DNA of 64,000 bases, taken from Muribaculaceae bacterium Isolate-037 (Harlan) (GTDB lineage: Bacteria; Bacteroidota; Bacteroidia; Bacteroidales; Muribaculaceae). Each line of letters begins with the position of its first letter. Positions within the stretch are counted from its first letter, which is position 1. The position numbers were made by a program, and so were the translations under genes. The DNA is taken from NCBI GenBank assembly GCA_003762615.1, contig RIAZ01000020.1, forward strand, positions 32,100 through 96,099. Direction: 5' to 3'. Below, piece after piece: positions 8,725-16,542 of the stretch. The notes beneath the pieces are model-generated. The model was not told where the DNA came from and did not search any database. It was given only the letters and a program-made list of their open reading frames with translations.

Positions 8725-8767
8725 CATGTGATATGTGGCAGGTGACAGGTGATAGGTGATTTGTGAC
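8712..8767. repeat. Eight-unit 7-bp tandem repeat over the helicase stop codon
   Basis: Heptamers in phase from 8712: AGGTGAT, ATGTAAC, ATGTGAT, ATGTGGC, AGGTGAC, AGGTGAT, AGGTGAT, TTGTGAC. The stop codon TAA (8722-8724) is in the second unit, so the array supplies the last codons of the helicase. Confidence 0.8.
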
Positions 8768-8824
8768 AAATTATGCACTATTTATTGATATTATATTAAT
8801 TATTTTATGATTTTAGTAATATAA

Positions 8825-8856
8825 TTTGCATTAATGTAGTTTATAAGGTAAATTTG
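8825..8856 (+). promoter_or_regulatory. Promoter of the histidine operon
   Basis: TTTG (8825-8828), 20-base spacer, TAAATTTG (8849-8856): both elements match the Bacteroidetes consensus exactly. The expected transcript starts near 8860, leaving a leader of about 90 bases before hisG. Confidence 0.75.
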
Positions 8857-8933
8857 TGGTCATAAAGTAAACGGGGCGGGATATAAATCCTGCTTATAAG
8901 GTAAAAATTGGTAGGACTTAGCTATAAGTCTAC
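8841..8933 (+). promoter_or_regulatory. his leader: 12-bp direct repeat and hairpin
   Basis: TTATAAGGTAAA occurs at 8841-8852, overlapping the -7 box, and again at 8894-8905. A hairpin at 8911-8933 has GACTTA (8915-8920) pairing with TAAGTC (8925-8930) around GCTA, extended by GTA/TAC with one bulge. I see no histidine-rich leader peptide, so a classical His attenuator is not supported. The direct repeat could be an operator. Confidence 0.4.
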
Positions 8934-8951
8934 AGGTAAAATATAGAAATT

Positions 8952-9803
8952 ATGCTCACAATCGCCATTCAGAACAAGGGACGTCTGAACGAAGACACTG
9001 TATCGTTGATGGCTGATGCCGGAATCTCGGCGTCGGCAAGCCATCGTAAGTTAATATCCGATGCCAAGGGTTTCCCTTTGCATGTGCTGTATCTCCGCGA
9101 TGATGATATTCCCCAGGCGGTGGCTATGGGGGTGGCAGACATTGGTATAGTCGGACTTAATGAGGTGCTTGAGAAGGAACAGGATGTTGACGTCAGGATG
9201 AAACTCGGATTCGGAGCGTGTCGTCTCTCACTTGCCGTGCCTAAAGGGGTGGACTATCCAGGGGTGAAATGGTTTGAGGGGAAACGGGTGGCAACGTCTT
9301 ATCCGGTCATACTTCGCAATTATTTCAATGAGAATAATATCCATGCTTTTGTGCATGAGATAGCAGGATCGGTAGAGGTGGCTCCTGCCGTGGGTATGGC
9401 TGATGCCATATTCGATATAGTGTCGTCGGGCGGCACTCTGATACAGAATGGTCTGTGTGAGGAGGAGACTGTCATCAATTCGGAGGCTGTACTGATTGCC
9501 AATCCTCATCTTGATGAGGAGAAGGAGAGGGAGATCGGGAAACTGATGTTCCGTTTCAAATCTATTCTGGAGAGTCGTGGCATGAAATATCTTCTGATGA
9601 ACCTTCCGAAGGAGAAGGTGGAGGAGGCGGTGCGCCTGTTGCCCGGTATGAAGAGCCCGACAGTGCTTCCGTTGGCAGACGAGGATTGGGTGTCGCTCCA
9701 CGTAGTGGTGCATGAGGATGTGCTTTGGGAGAAGATTGAGAAGTTGAAAGAGATAGGGGCTGCCGATATCCTTGTGCTTGCTCTTGAAAATATAATAAGA
9801 TAA
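8952..9803 (+). CDS. hisG: ATP phosphoribosyltransferase, long form
   Basis: First enzyme of histidine synthesis; joins ATP and PRPP. At 283 residues it is the long, HisZ-independent form with the C-terminal ACT-like regulatory domain (about 210-283, SLHVVVHEDVLWEKIEKLK). The family signature EIAGSVEVAPAVGMADAI and the phosphate loop VSSGGTL are present. It starts the operon and overlaps hisD by one base (TAATG). Feedback inhibition by histidine through the ACT-like domain is expected from family knowledge. Confidence 0.97.
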   Translation: MLTIAIQNKGRLNEDTVSLMADAGISASASHRKLISDAKGFPLHVLYLRDDDIPQAVAMGVADIGIVGLNEVLEKEQDVDVRMKLGFGACRLSLAVPKGVDYPGVKWFEGKRVATSYPVILRNYFNENNIHAFVHEIAGSVEVAPAVGMADAIFDIVSSGGTLIQNGLCEEETVINSEAVLIANPHLDEEKEREIGKLMFRFKSILESRGMKYLLMNLPKEKVEEAVRLLPGMKSPTVLPLADEDWVSLHVVVHEDVLWEKIEKLKEIGAADILVLALENIIR

Positions 9804-11098
9804 TGGAGTTGATAGTTAATCCGTCGCGTAGTGAATGGGATTCGCTGTGCGAGCGCAACATACCGGACGATAAGGATATCGAACGTGCCGTAGAGGATAT
9901 AATCTCGACGGTGAGGGAGCGTGGCGATGCCGCTCTGCTTGAATATGCCCGCAAGTTTGATAATTTTAAGGGTGAGTCATTGTCGGTCACGGATGATGAG
10001 ATTTCCCAAAGGATCGGGATGGTGAAGGAGGATGTGGCGGAAGCCATACGTAAGGCTGCCGAGAATATCACGGCGTTCCATAAGGCTCAGTTCCCCGCTC
10101 CGGTGGAATGTGAGACAATGCCCGGTGTGACCTGTATGCAGAGGGCTGTGCCTATACGCCGTGTGGGATTGTATATCCCCGGAGGTAGGGCACCGTTGTT
10201 CTCCACAGTGCTGATGCTTGCGCTGCCGGCAAGGATTGCCGGATGTAATGAGATTGTGTTGTGCACTCCGGAGAACGGTGAGCATGGTATATCTCCGGAG
10301 ATATTGTTTGCAGCCTATTTGTGTGGGGTCGATAAGATTTTCCGTGTCGGTGGTGCACAGGCGATTGCTGCTATGGCGTTCGGCACGGAGAGTATCCCGA
10401 AGGTTGATAAGATTTTCGGACCCGGCAATAGGTTTGTGACGAAGGCAAAACAGATGGTCAGCCGTTTCACTGCCATTGACATGCCTGCCGGACCGAGTGA
10501 GGTGATGGTGCTTGCCGATGATACGGCTTCTCCGACATACGTTGCCGCCGATATGCTTTCGCAGGCGGAACATGGTCCCGACAGTCAGGCTATAGCAGTG
10601 TGCTCTTCGGAGAGTATTGCGGAGAGTGTAAGGGCTGAGGTGGAGCGTCTTGCCTCACGGCTTCCGCGTCGCGATTCTATAGAGGGTTCGCTTTCGCATA
10701 GCCGTATAATCACGTTTGCCGACCGTGAGAGTATGATTGATTTTGCCAATACCTACGCTTCCGAGCATCTTATAATCTCGATGAGGGATCCGTGGAATGT
10801 GGCTGAACGCATCACTGCTGCGGGTAGCGTCTTTATCGGTAATTATTCGCCGGAGAGTGCCGGGGATTATGCGTCGGGCACAAACCACACGCTTCCCACG
10901 TCTGGATGGGCGCGTTCGTTCAGCGGAGTGAATATCGATAGCTTCATGCACAAGATCACGTATCAGGAGCTTAAACGGGAGGGCTTGGATGGTCTTGCCG
11001 ATGTCATCACCACGATGGCACGTGCCGAGGGTCTTGATGCCCATGCCTTGGCGGTGGAAGTGAGAGTTGGGAATTGGGAATTGAAAAATGAGAATTAG
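9803..11098 (+). CDS. hisD: Histidinol dehydrogenase
   Basis: A 431-residue NAD- and zinc-dependent enzyme for the last two oxidations, histidinol to histidine. Conserved stretches include MPAGPSEVMVLADD near 230 and SQAEHGPDSQAIAV near 255-270 with a zinc-binding histidine and glutamine. The His/Asp ligands sit in the C-terminal ASGTNHTLPTSGWAR segment. The gene overlaps hisG by one base. The natural end (ALAVEVR) is followed by an extra VGNWELKNEN tail encoded by five 7-bp repeats ending at the stop codon, so the tail looks like repeat-derived sequence and not part of the family fold. Confidence 0.97.
   Translation: MELIVNPSRSEWDSLCERNIPDDKDIERAVEDIISTVRERGDAALLEYARKFDNFKGESLSVTDDEISQRIGMVKEDVAEAIRKAAENITAFHKAQFPAPVECETMPGVTCMQRAVPIRRVGLYIPGGRAPLFSTVLMLALPARIAGCNEIVLCTPENGEHGISPEILFAAYLCGVDKIFRVGGAQAIAAMAFGTESIPKVDKIFGPGNRFVTKAKQMVSRFTAIDMPAGPSEVMVLADDTASPTYVAADMLSQAEHGPDSQAIAVCSSESIAESVRAEVERLASRLPRRDSIEGSLSHSRIITFADRESMIDFANTYASEHLIISMRDPWNVAERITAAGSVFIGNYSPESAGDYASGTNHTLPTSGWARSFSGVNIDSFMHKITYQELKREGLDGLADVITTMARAEGLDAHALAVEVRVGNWELKNEN
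11064..11098. repeat. Five 7-bp repeats forming the hisD 3' end
   Basis: GAGTTGG, GAATTGG, GAATTGA, AAAATGA, GAATTAG in exact 7-base phase, the last unit containing the TAG stop. Confidence 0.75.
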
Positions 11099-11103
11099 TT
11101 AAG

Positions 11104-12138
11104 ATGAATCCAGTTGCTCTTATAAGGAAGAATATTCTTCGTCTCGAACCATATTCCACAGCCCGCGATGAGTTTCAGGGCGGGGATATATCCGTGTGGC
11201 TCGATGCCAATGAATCGCCCTATCAGAATGGTGTGAACCGTTATCCCGACCCTCATCAGCGTCGTCTGAAGGAGAGGATTTCCGCACTGCTGGACGTTAA
11301 GCCGGAGTCGATATTTTTAGGTGGGGCAGGTAGCGACGAGGCAATAGATTTAATCTTCCGGGTGTTTTGTGAGCCGGGAGTGGATAATGCAGTGGCTATC
11401 ACTCCGAGCTACGGGGTGTATAAGGTGTCGGCTGCCATAAACGATGTCGGGTTGCGCGAGGTGCAGCTGAATGAGGATTTCTCTCTCCCGGTGGAACGCA
11501 TACTTACCGCTACTGATGAGCATACCAAATTGATATGGATATGCAGTCCCAATAATCCTACGGGCAATGCATTCCCTAAGGAGGAGATAATTGCGTTGGC
11601 GGAGAGATTTCACGGCATGGTGGTGGTGGATGAGGCTTACGTCGATTTCTCGGAGAAGGGTTCGTTGCTTCATGACATAGAGAGTCTTCCCAACATAATA
11701 GTGCTTCGCACGTTCTCCAAGGCTTGGGGAATGGCGGGCATGAGGTCAGGCATGGCGTTTGCGGTGCCTGAGGTGATAGAATATTTCGGACGCGTTAAGT
11801 ATCCCTATAACATGAGCCAGCTCGTGCAGGATGAGCTTCTTCGCCGCATAGATGGGGGCACATCCGACCATATCGATGAGATAAAGAGATGGGCGCGTAT
11901 CATGTATGAATCATTGCCGGAGGCGGAATGTGTGGTGAAGGTGTATCCTACGGATGCCAATTTCATCTTGGCAAAGGTGACGGATGCGGATGCTGTCTAC
12001 GACTATCTTATAAAGAATGGGGTGATAGTGAGAAACCGTTCACGGATGCCGGGATGTGCCGGCGCGTTGCGTATTACGGTGGGCACTCCGGAGGAGAATC
12101 GCCGCACGCTTCAACTTATAAAGGGGTATGGGAAATGA
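11104..12138 (+). CDS. hisC: Histidinol-phosphate aminotransferase
   Basis: A 344-residue class I/II PLP aminotransferase making histidinol phosphate from imidazole acetol phosphate. The PLP lysine is in TFSKAWGMAGMRSG, the PLP-phosphate region is GGAGSDEAIDLIF and the SPNNPTGN motif is intact. The ATG lies 5 bases after the hisD stop, so it is translationally close-coupled. Length and motifs are normal for the family. Confidence 0.97.
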   Translation: MNPVALIRKNILRLEPYSTARDEFQGGDISVWLDANESPYQNGVNRYPDPHQRRLKERISALLDVKPESIFLGGAGSDEAIDLIFRVFCEPGVDNAVAITPSYGVYKVSAAINDVGLREVQLNEDFSLPVERILTATDEHTKLIWICSPNNPTGNAFPKEEIIALAERFHGMVVVDEAYVDFSEKGSLLHDIESLPNIIVLRTFSKAWGMAGMRSGMAFAVPEVIEYFGRVKYPYNMSQLVQDELLRRIDGGTSDHIDEIKRWARIMYESLPEAECVVKVYPTDANFILAKVTDADAVYDYLIKNGVIVRNRSRMPGCAGALRITVGTPEENRRTLQLIKGYGK

Positions 12139-12163
12139 ACCCTCTCATAAATGACAACAGGAA

Positions 12164-13270
12164 ATGAAGGATATTAGAAAGGCTATATTCATAGATCGCG
12201 ACGGCACCATAATAAAGGAGCCTGCCGATGAACAGATAGATTCATTGGAGAAACTGGAGTTTGTGCCGGGTGTGATCTCCGCCCTGCGTTCCCTTGTGGG
12301 GAAGGGGTATGATCTTGTGATGGTGTCGAATCAGGATGGTCTCGGCACGGAATCATTCCCTGAGGAGACGTTTCATCCCGCTCATGACAAGATGCTTACC
12401 ACTCTTGCCGGCGAGGGGGTGGAATTTGACGAGCAGCTGATAGATTGCAGTTTCCCGGAGGATAATCTGCCTACGCGCAAGCCGGGTGTGGGTATGTTGA
12501 AGGGGTACATGACCGGGGATTATGACCTTGCCAACAGTTTTGTCATAGGCGACCGCCTGACAGACATGCAGCTTGCCGTCAATCTCGGTGCGCAGGGTAT
12601 TCTGCTTGGAAAGGCAGACGGCGATATGCCCGACGGCGCGGTACTTGCCACTGACGACTGGCATGAGATAGCGCGTTTCATCCTTTCTCACGGACGGAGC
12701 GTCAGGATAGAGAGGGCTACGTCGGAGACATCGATATCCGTAGAAGTGGATCTTGACGGATATGGTAAGTCGGCAATCGATACAGGTCTGAAATTCTTCG
12801 ACCACATGCTTTGGCAGATTCCGCATCATTCCGGCATATCTATGACTGTGGAATGTCGTGGGGATCTGGAGGTGGATGAGCACCACACGATGGAGGATGT
12901 GGCGATTGCTCTCGGTGATGCGCTCCGTGAGGCTCTCGGCGACAAGCGAGGAATCGGACGGTATGGCTTTGTGCTCCCGATGGATGAGAGCCGGGCGATG
13001 GTGCTGATGGATTTGGGTGGAAGGATAGATTTTCAATGGAACGTGGAGTTTACGCGTGAGTACGTGGGCGACACGCCTACCGAAATGTTTAAGCATTTCT
13101 TCCAGTCGCTCTGTTGCGCCATGAGGTGCAACTTGCATATCTCCGCAAAGGGGGAGAACAATCATCATCTTATAGAGGGAGTGTTTAAGGCGTTCGCGCG
13201 TGCATTGCGTATGGCTGTCAGCCGCAACCCCTTCAGTTATGAACTACCGTCAAGCAAAGGAATATTATGA
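12164..13270 (+). CDS. hisB: Bifunctional histidinol-phosphatase / imidazoleglycerol-phosphate dehydratase
   Basis: A 368-residue fusion. Residues 1-170 are a HAD phosphatase (IDRDGTII nucleophile motif, VMVSNQDG, then GDRLTDMQLA). Residues 180-368 are IGP dehydratase, with the two manganese-binding motifs FFDHMLWQIPHHSG and DEHHTMEDVAIALG, and it ends LPSSKGIL. The zinc loop of E. coli HisB (CPH...CDC) is reduced here to DCSFPEDNLPTRKP, leaving a single cysteine, so the zinc site is apparently missing. It is preceded by a 25-base gap and overlaps hisH by four bases (ATGA). Confidence 0.96.
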   Translation: MKDIRKAIFIDRDGTIIKEPADEQIDSLEKLEFVPGVISALRSLVGKGYDLVMVSNQDGLGTESFPEETFHPAHDKMLTTLAGEGVEFDEQLIDCSFPEDNLPTRKPGVGMLKGYMTGDYDLANSFVIGDRLTDMQLAVNLGAQGILLGKADGDMPDGAVLATDDWHEIARFILSHGRSVRIERATSETSISVEVDLDGYGKSAIDTGLKFFDHMLWQIPHHSGISMTVECRGDLEVDEHHTMEDVAIALGDALREALGDKRGIGRYGFVLPMDESRAMVLMDLGGRIDFQWNVEFTREYVGDTPTEMFKHFFQSLCCAMRCNLHISAKGENNHHLIEGVFKAFARALRMAVSRNPFSYELPSSKGIL

Positions 13271-13851
13271 TAGCAGTCATTGATTATAATATGGGCAACA
13301 TCTGTTCGCTTGGGAATGCACTCGGCAGACTCGGAGCGGAGTGGGTGCTGACCGCCGACCATGATGTGATAAGGAATGCCGACCGCGTGATACTCCCCGG
13401 TGTGGGGAATGCCGCCGAGGCTATGGCTAACCTGCAACGTCTTCAACTCCCGGAGCTGATATGGAAGCTGCGCCGTCCCGTGCTTGGGATATGCGTGGGT
13501 ATGCAGGTGATGTGCCGCCATTCGGAAGAGGGTGACGCGGAGTGCATGGGTATCTTCGATGCTAAGGTGAAGAGATTTCCGGCTGTGCCGGGTATAAAGG
13601 TGCCCCACATGGGTTGGAGCCGTATCTCAAACCTTGAAAGCAAACTCTTCAAGGGGATTGAGAAGGGTAGCTACGTCTATTTCGTGCATAGCTATTATGC
13701 TCCGCTATGTCCTGACACGATTGCCACGTCGCGCCATCCGGAGATGTATTCCGCTGCCTTGAAATATGAGAATTTCTATGGCACGCAGTTTCATCCCGAG
13801 AAGAGCGGGGATGTGGGCGAGAGGATAATAAGGAATTTTCTGGAAATATAA
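13267..13851 (+). CDS. hisH: Imidazole glycerol phosphate synthase, glutamine amidotransferase subunit
   Basis: A 194-residue class I glutaminase that feeds ammonia to HisF. The nucleophile cysteine is in GICVGMQVM, the oxyanion-strand glycine motif LPGVGNA is near the N-terminus, and the catalytic His-Pro-Glu is in FHPEKSG. It overlaps hisB by four bases. Its partner hisF lies two genes downstream with hisA between, as in many his operons. Confidence 0.96.
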   Translation: MIAVIDYNMGNICSLGNALGRLGAEWVLTADHDVIRNADRVILPGVGNAAEAMANLQRLQLPELIWKLRRPVLGICVGMQVMCRHSEEGDAECMGIFDAKVKRFPAVPGIKVPHMGWSRISNLESKLFKGIEKGSYVYFVHSYYAPLCPDTIATSRHPEMYSAALKYENFYGTQFHPEKSGDVGERIIRNFLEI

Positions 13852-13869
13852 TCGGCTGATATTTGAATC

Positions 13870-14592
13870 ATGATAGAGATAATACCCGCAATAGACCTTA
13901 TCGACGGCAGATGTGTGCGTCTGTCGCAGGGGGATTATGGGAAGCAGAGAGTGTATGATGTGTCGCCGGTGGATATGGCACGCCGATATGCGGAAGCCGG
14001 AGTGAAGCGTCTTCATCTTGTGGATCTTGACGGGGCGAAAGCATCGCATCCGTGCAATCTTGCGAGCCTTCGGGAGATCGCATCGTTGGGATTACCGGAT
14101 GTGGAATGGGGTGGAGGCATAAAGAGCCGGGAGCATCTGGAAGAGGTGTTTGCCGCCGGTGCCGGACACGCCATCATCGGGAGTCTTGCCGTAAAGAATC
14201 CGGAATTGTTTGAGGCGTGGCTTGAGGAGTTCGGCGGCGACAAGATCATATTGGGTGCAGACTTGCGCGACGGGAAAGTGTCGGTCAGCGGTTGGCTTGA
14301 GGATTCATCATTGTCGATTCATGACCTTATGGAACGTTTCCTTCCCCACGGTCTGAAGGAGGTGATTGTCACGGATATATCGAAAGACGGGATGCTTCAG
14401 GGTCCTTCAACCGAGCTATATGTGGAGTTGAGCAGACGTTATCCCGATGTGATTTTTACTGTTTCGGGGGGCATATCCTCAATGGATGATATCAGGGAAC
14501 TTGATCGTCGTGGGCTTCAGCGCGTGATTGTAGGAAAAGCTATCTATGAGAACCGTATCTCGCTCGACCAATTGAAGGAGTTCAATTCCTGA
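13870..14592 (+). CDS. hisA: ProFAR isomerase
   Basis: A 240-residue (beta/alpha)8 barrel catalysing the Amadori isomerisation of ProFAR to PRFAR. The first catalytic Asp is in IDLIDGRCVRLSQGDY, the second in VTDISKDGMLQGPS, and phosphate-binding loops GGIKS and GGISS are present. It lies 18 bases after hisH. The sequence is related to HisF, as expected for this duplicated barrel pair. Confidence 0.96.
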   Translation: MIEIIPAIDLIDGRCVRLSQGDYGKQRVYDVSPVDMARRYAEAGVKRLHLVDLDGAKASHPCNLASLREIASLGLPDVEWGGGIKSREHLEEVFAAGAGHAIIGSLAVKNPELFEAWLEEFGGDKIILGADLRDGKVSVSGWLEDSSLSIHDLMERFLPHGLKEVIVTDISKDGMLQGPSTELYVELSRRYPDVIFTVSGGISSMDDIRELDRRGLQRVIVGKAIYENRISLDQLKEFNS

Positions 14593-14626
14593 TTTCTCTT
14601 CCCTCTAAACTCTTACCTAAAAAAGT

Positions 14627-15382
14627 ATGCCAGCAAAAAGAATTATACCATGTCTTGACGTCAAGAACGGCAGGACAGTGAAAGGAATAAATTTCGAAGG
14701 ACTTGCCGATGTAGGTGATCCGGTAGAATTAGGTGCCCGCTATGCGAAGGAGGGTGCCGATGAATTAGTGTATCTTGACATAAGCGCATCGAAAGAGGAG
14801 CGCGCCACATTTACGGATCTTGTCAGACGTATAGCACAGCGTATCAACATCCCGTTCACGGTGGGTGGCGGTATATCCTCGGTGGAGGATGCCGCGAGGT
14901 TGCTTGATGCCGGAGCCGACAAGATTACGGTCAACAGTGCGGCGGTGGCTAATCCGCAACTCATCACCGATATTGCTGCACGTTACGGACGGCAGTTCGT
15001 GGTGGTGGCGATAGATGCCCGTCAGATAGACGGGGAGTGGAGAGTCACAACTCATGGTGGTTCCCGTCTTACCGACCGTGAGCTTTTCTCATGGGCGAAA
15101 GAGGTGGAGGAGAGAGGTGCGGGGGAGATAATGTTCACCTCTATGGATCATGACGGCACGCGTAGCGGTTATCCGTGCGATACGTTTGCGCGGCTCTGCG
15201 ACTCATTGTCAATTCCGGTGATAGCATCCGGAGGGGCAGGGAGCGTAGCTGATATTGCGGAGGTGCTCGATGCCGGACATGCTGACGCGGCGTTGGCGGC
15301 AAGTATCTTCCATTATGGCGAGATAACGATCGATGCGCTTAAGCAGCAGCTGACAGAGAAAGGGATCGAAGTCAGGAGATAA
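14627..15382 (+). CDS. hisF: Imidazole glycerol phosphate synthase, cyclase subunit
   Basis: A 251-residue barrel that uses ammonia from HisH to convert PRFAR to IGP and AICAR. Catalytic Asp11 lies in [15 protein letters not shown] and the second catalytic Asp in [12 protein letters not shown]. Phosphate loops GGGISS and ASGGAGS are present. It starts 34 bases after hisA. A 135-base repeat array follows it, separating it from the last gene. Confidence 0.97.
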   Translation: MPAKRIIPCLDVKNGRTVKGINFEGLADVGDPVELGARYAKEGADELVYLDISASKEERATFTDLVRRIAQRINIPFTVGGGISSVEDAARLLDAGADKITVNSAAVANPQLITDIAARYGRQFVVVAIDARQIDGEWRVTTHGGSRLTDRELFSWAKEVEERGAGEIMFTSMDHDGTRSGYPCDTFARLCDSLSIPVIASGGAGSVADIAEVLDAGHADAALAASIFHYGEITIDALKQQLTEKGIEVRR

Positions 15383-15387
15383 GTATA

Positions 15388-15522
15388 AGGTCCTTAAGGT
15401 CCTTAAGGTCCTTAGGGTCCTTAATGTCAGTAATGACAATATTGTCAATACCGTCAGAAAAGACAATACTGTCAATATCGTCATTAATGACAATACTGAC
15501 ATTACTGTCAGAAAAGAGAATA
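15388..15522. repeat. Fifteen-unit 9-bp tandem array inside the his operon
   Basis: Fifteen units stay in exact 9-base phase from 15388, five bases after the hisF stop: three AGGTCCTTA, then GGGTCCTTA, ATGTCAGTA, ATGACAATA, TTGTCAATA, CCGTCAGAA, AAGACAATA, CTGTCAATA, TCGTCATTA, ATGACAATA, CTGACATTA, CTGTCAGAA, AAGAGAATA. Units with GTCA and units with TGAC alternate, giving local palindromes such as TGACAATATTGTCA that could fold in the mRNA. hisIE begins 23 bases after the array. Confidence 0.9.
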
Positions 15523-15545
15523 AATCATAAAATCCGGAAGAAAAG

Positions 15546-16154
15546 ATGAATGATATAAAGTTTGAGGATTTGAATCTGTCGAAATGTGCCGATGGGTTGT
15601 TGCCGGTGATAGTGCAGGATGCCGTTTCGATGAAGGTGCTGATGCTCGGTTACATGAACCGGGAGGCTTTTGAGAAGACAATGGCTACGGGGAAGGTGAC
15701 GTTCTTCAGCCGTACACGTAATCAGTTGTGGACGAAGGGTGAGACGTCGGGAAATTTTCTGAACGTGGAGGAGGTGTATCTTGACTGTGACGGTGATACA
15801 CTTCTTGTGAAGGCACATCCGGTGGGTCCCACCTGTCATCGTGGCACCGAATCATGCTTCGACACACCCTCCGAAGAGGGTTTCATACGTAAACTCTCAG
15901 CCCTGATACAGCAACGTCATAAGGAGATGCCGGAAAACTCCTACACTACGCGCCTATTCATAAAAGGCGTCAAGAAGATAGCACAGAAAGTAGGGGAAGA
16001 GGCAGTGGAATCAGCCATAGAGGCAGTAGACGGCAACCGTCCGCGCTTCATCTACGAGGCCGCCGATCTCCTCTACCACTACCTCGTGCTCCTCGAACAA
16101 ATGGGTTGCGACCTCACCGACATAGAGAAAGAGCTCCTCTTCCGCCACTCCTAA
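15546..16154 (+). CDS. hisI: Bifunctional phosphoribosyl-AMP cyclohydrolase / phosphoribosyl-ATP pyrophosphatase
   Basis: A 202-residue HisIE fusion for steps two and three of the pathway. Residues 1-115 are the cyclohydrolase (LWTKGETSGNFLNV, DCDGDTLL, and CHRGTESCF with zinc-binding cysteines). Residues 120-202 are the MazG-like pyrophosphatase (KIAQKVGEEAVESAIEAV). The gene closes the operon. The last codons and the stop lie inside a terminator hairpin. The separation from hisF by the 9-bp array is unusual for an otherwise tightly packed operon. Confidence 0.97.
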   Translation: MNDIKFEDLNLSKCADGLLPVIVQDAVSMKVLMLGYMNREAFEKTMATGKVTFFSRTRNQLWTKGETSGNFLNVEEVYLDCDGDTLLVKAHPVGPTCHRGTESCFDTPSEEGFIRKLSALIQQRHKEMPENSYTTRLFIKGVKKIAQKVGEEAVESAIEAVDGNRPRFIYEAADLLYHYLVLLEQMGCDLTDIEKELLFRHS

Positions 16155-16177
16155 GAGTGCGGAAGAGCCTTCTTTTA
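16137..16177 (+). terminator. Terminator of the his operon
   Basis: CTCTTCCGC-ACTC (16137-16150, one bulged C) pairs with GAGT-GCGGAAGAG (16155-16167) around CTAA, followed by CCTTCTTTT. The hairpin starts inside the hisIE coding sequence and holds its stop codon. Confidence 0.75.
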
Positions 16178-16182
16178 TAATG

Positions 16183-16326
16183 TTATGATTTGGACTCCCT
16201 TGCAAGTCGTTGTTCCCGCAAGAGCTTGAATTGAGCGAAGTATTCTTCCGGCTTCAGCGGATGCTGATTCCAATAAGTTACTGATGCTTTCTGTTTTATG
16301 ATGGTCTGTTTGTGATATTCTGTCAT
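16183..16326 (-). CDS. Small uncharacterised protein, 47 residues
   Basis: An ATG at 16326 opens a 47-residue frame, MTEYHKQTIIKQKASVTYWN then QHPLKPEEYFAQFKLLREQ and a basic end. The composition (charged, aromatic, no low-complexity bias) looks like a genuine small protein and not a shadow, because no longer gene covers this stretch. No signal peptide or membrane segment. I do not recognise the family. It is convergent with hisIE and shares the terminator region. The rest of 16327-16510 is AT-rich with no gene seen. Confidence 0.5.
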   Translation of the reverse strand: MTEYHKQTIIKQKASVTYWNQHPLKPEEYFAQFKLLREQRLARESKS

Positions 16327-16513
16327 AATTCATACTGTTTAGAATAATAACAAGCGAATGAATAGTGTGATGTCTCAAAATTACAAAAAAAAGATGGATT
16401 GGCAAATTATTTTGTTTGCAATCAGGGCAACAGCATGAATTTTGATTTTATAAATTTCATACGATAGCCCTGATTTATTTGAAGGGATGGGGGTGGAATC
16501 GGAATATTTGTAT

Positions 16514-16521
16514 TATCTTTG
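16514..16521 (+). promoter_or_regulatory. -7 element of the first AAA-ATPase gene
   Basis: TATCTTTG matches TAnnTTTG, 21 bases before the ATG. No TTTG lies at the right distance upstream. Confidence 0.45.
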
Positions 16522-16542
16522 TGACTGAATCTTTTTAGGGAG

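Noticed and set aside
12353..13168. A 271-codon minus-strand frame over hisB
   Set aside because: Shadow of hisB; His-rich because of reverse-complemented codons, not a zinc protein.
15388..15522. A CRISPR-like array
   Set aside because: The units are 9 bases with no unique spacers and no cas genes; it is a simple tandem repeat.
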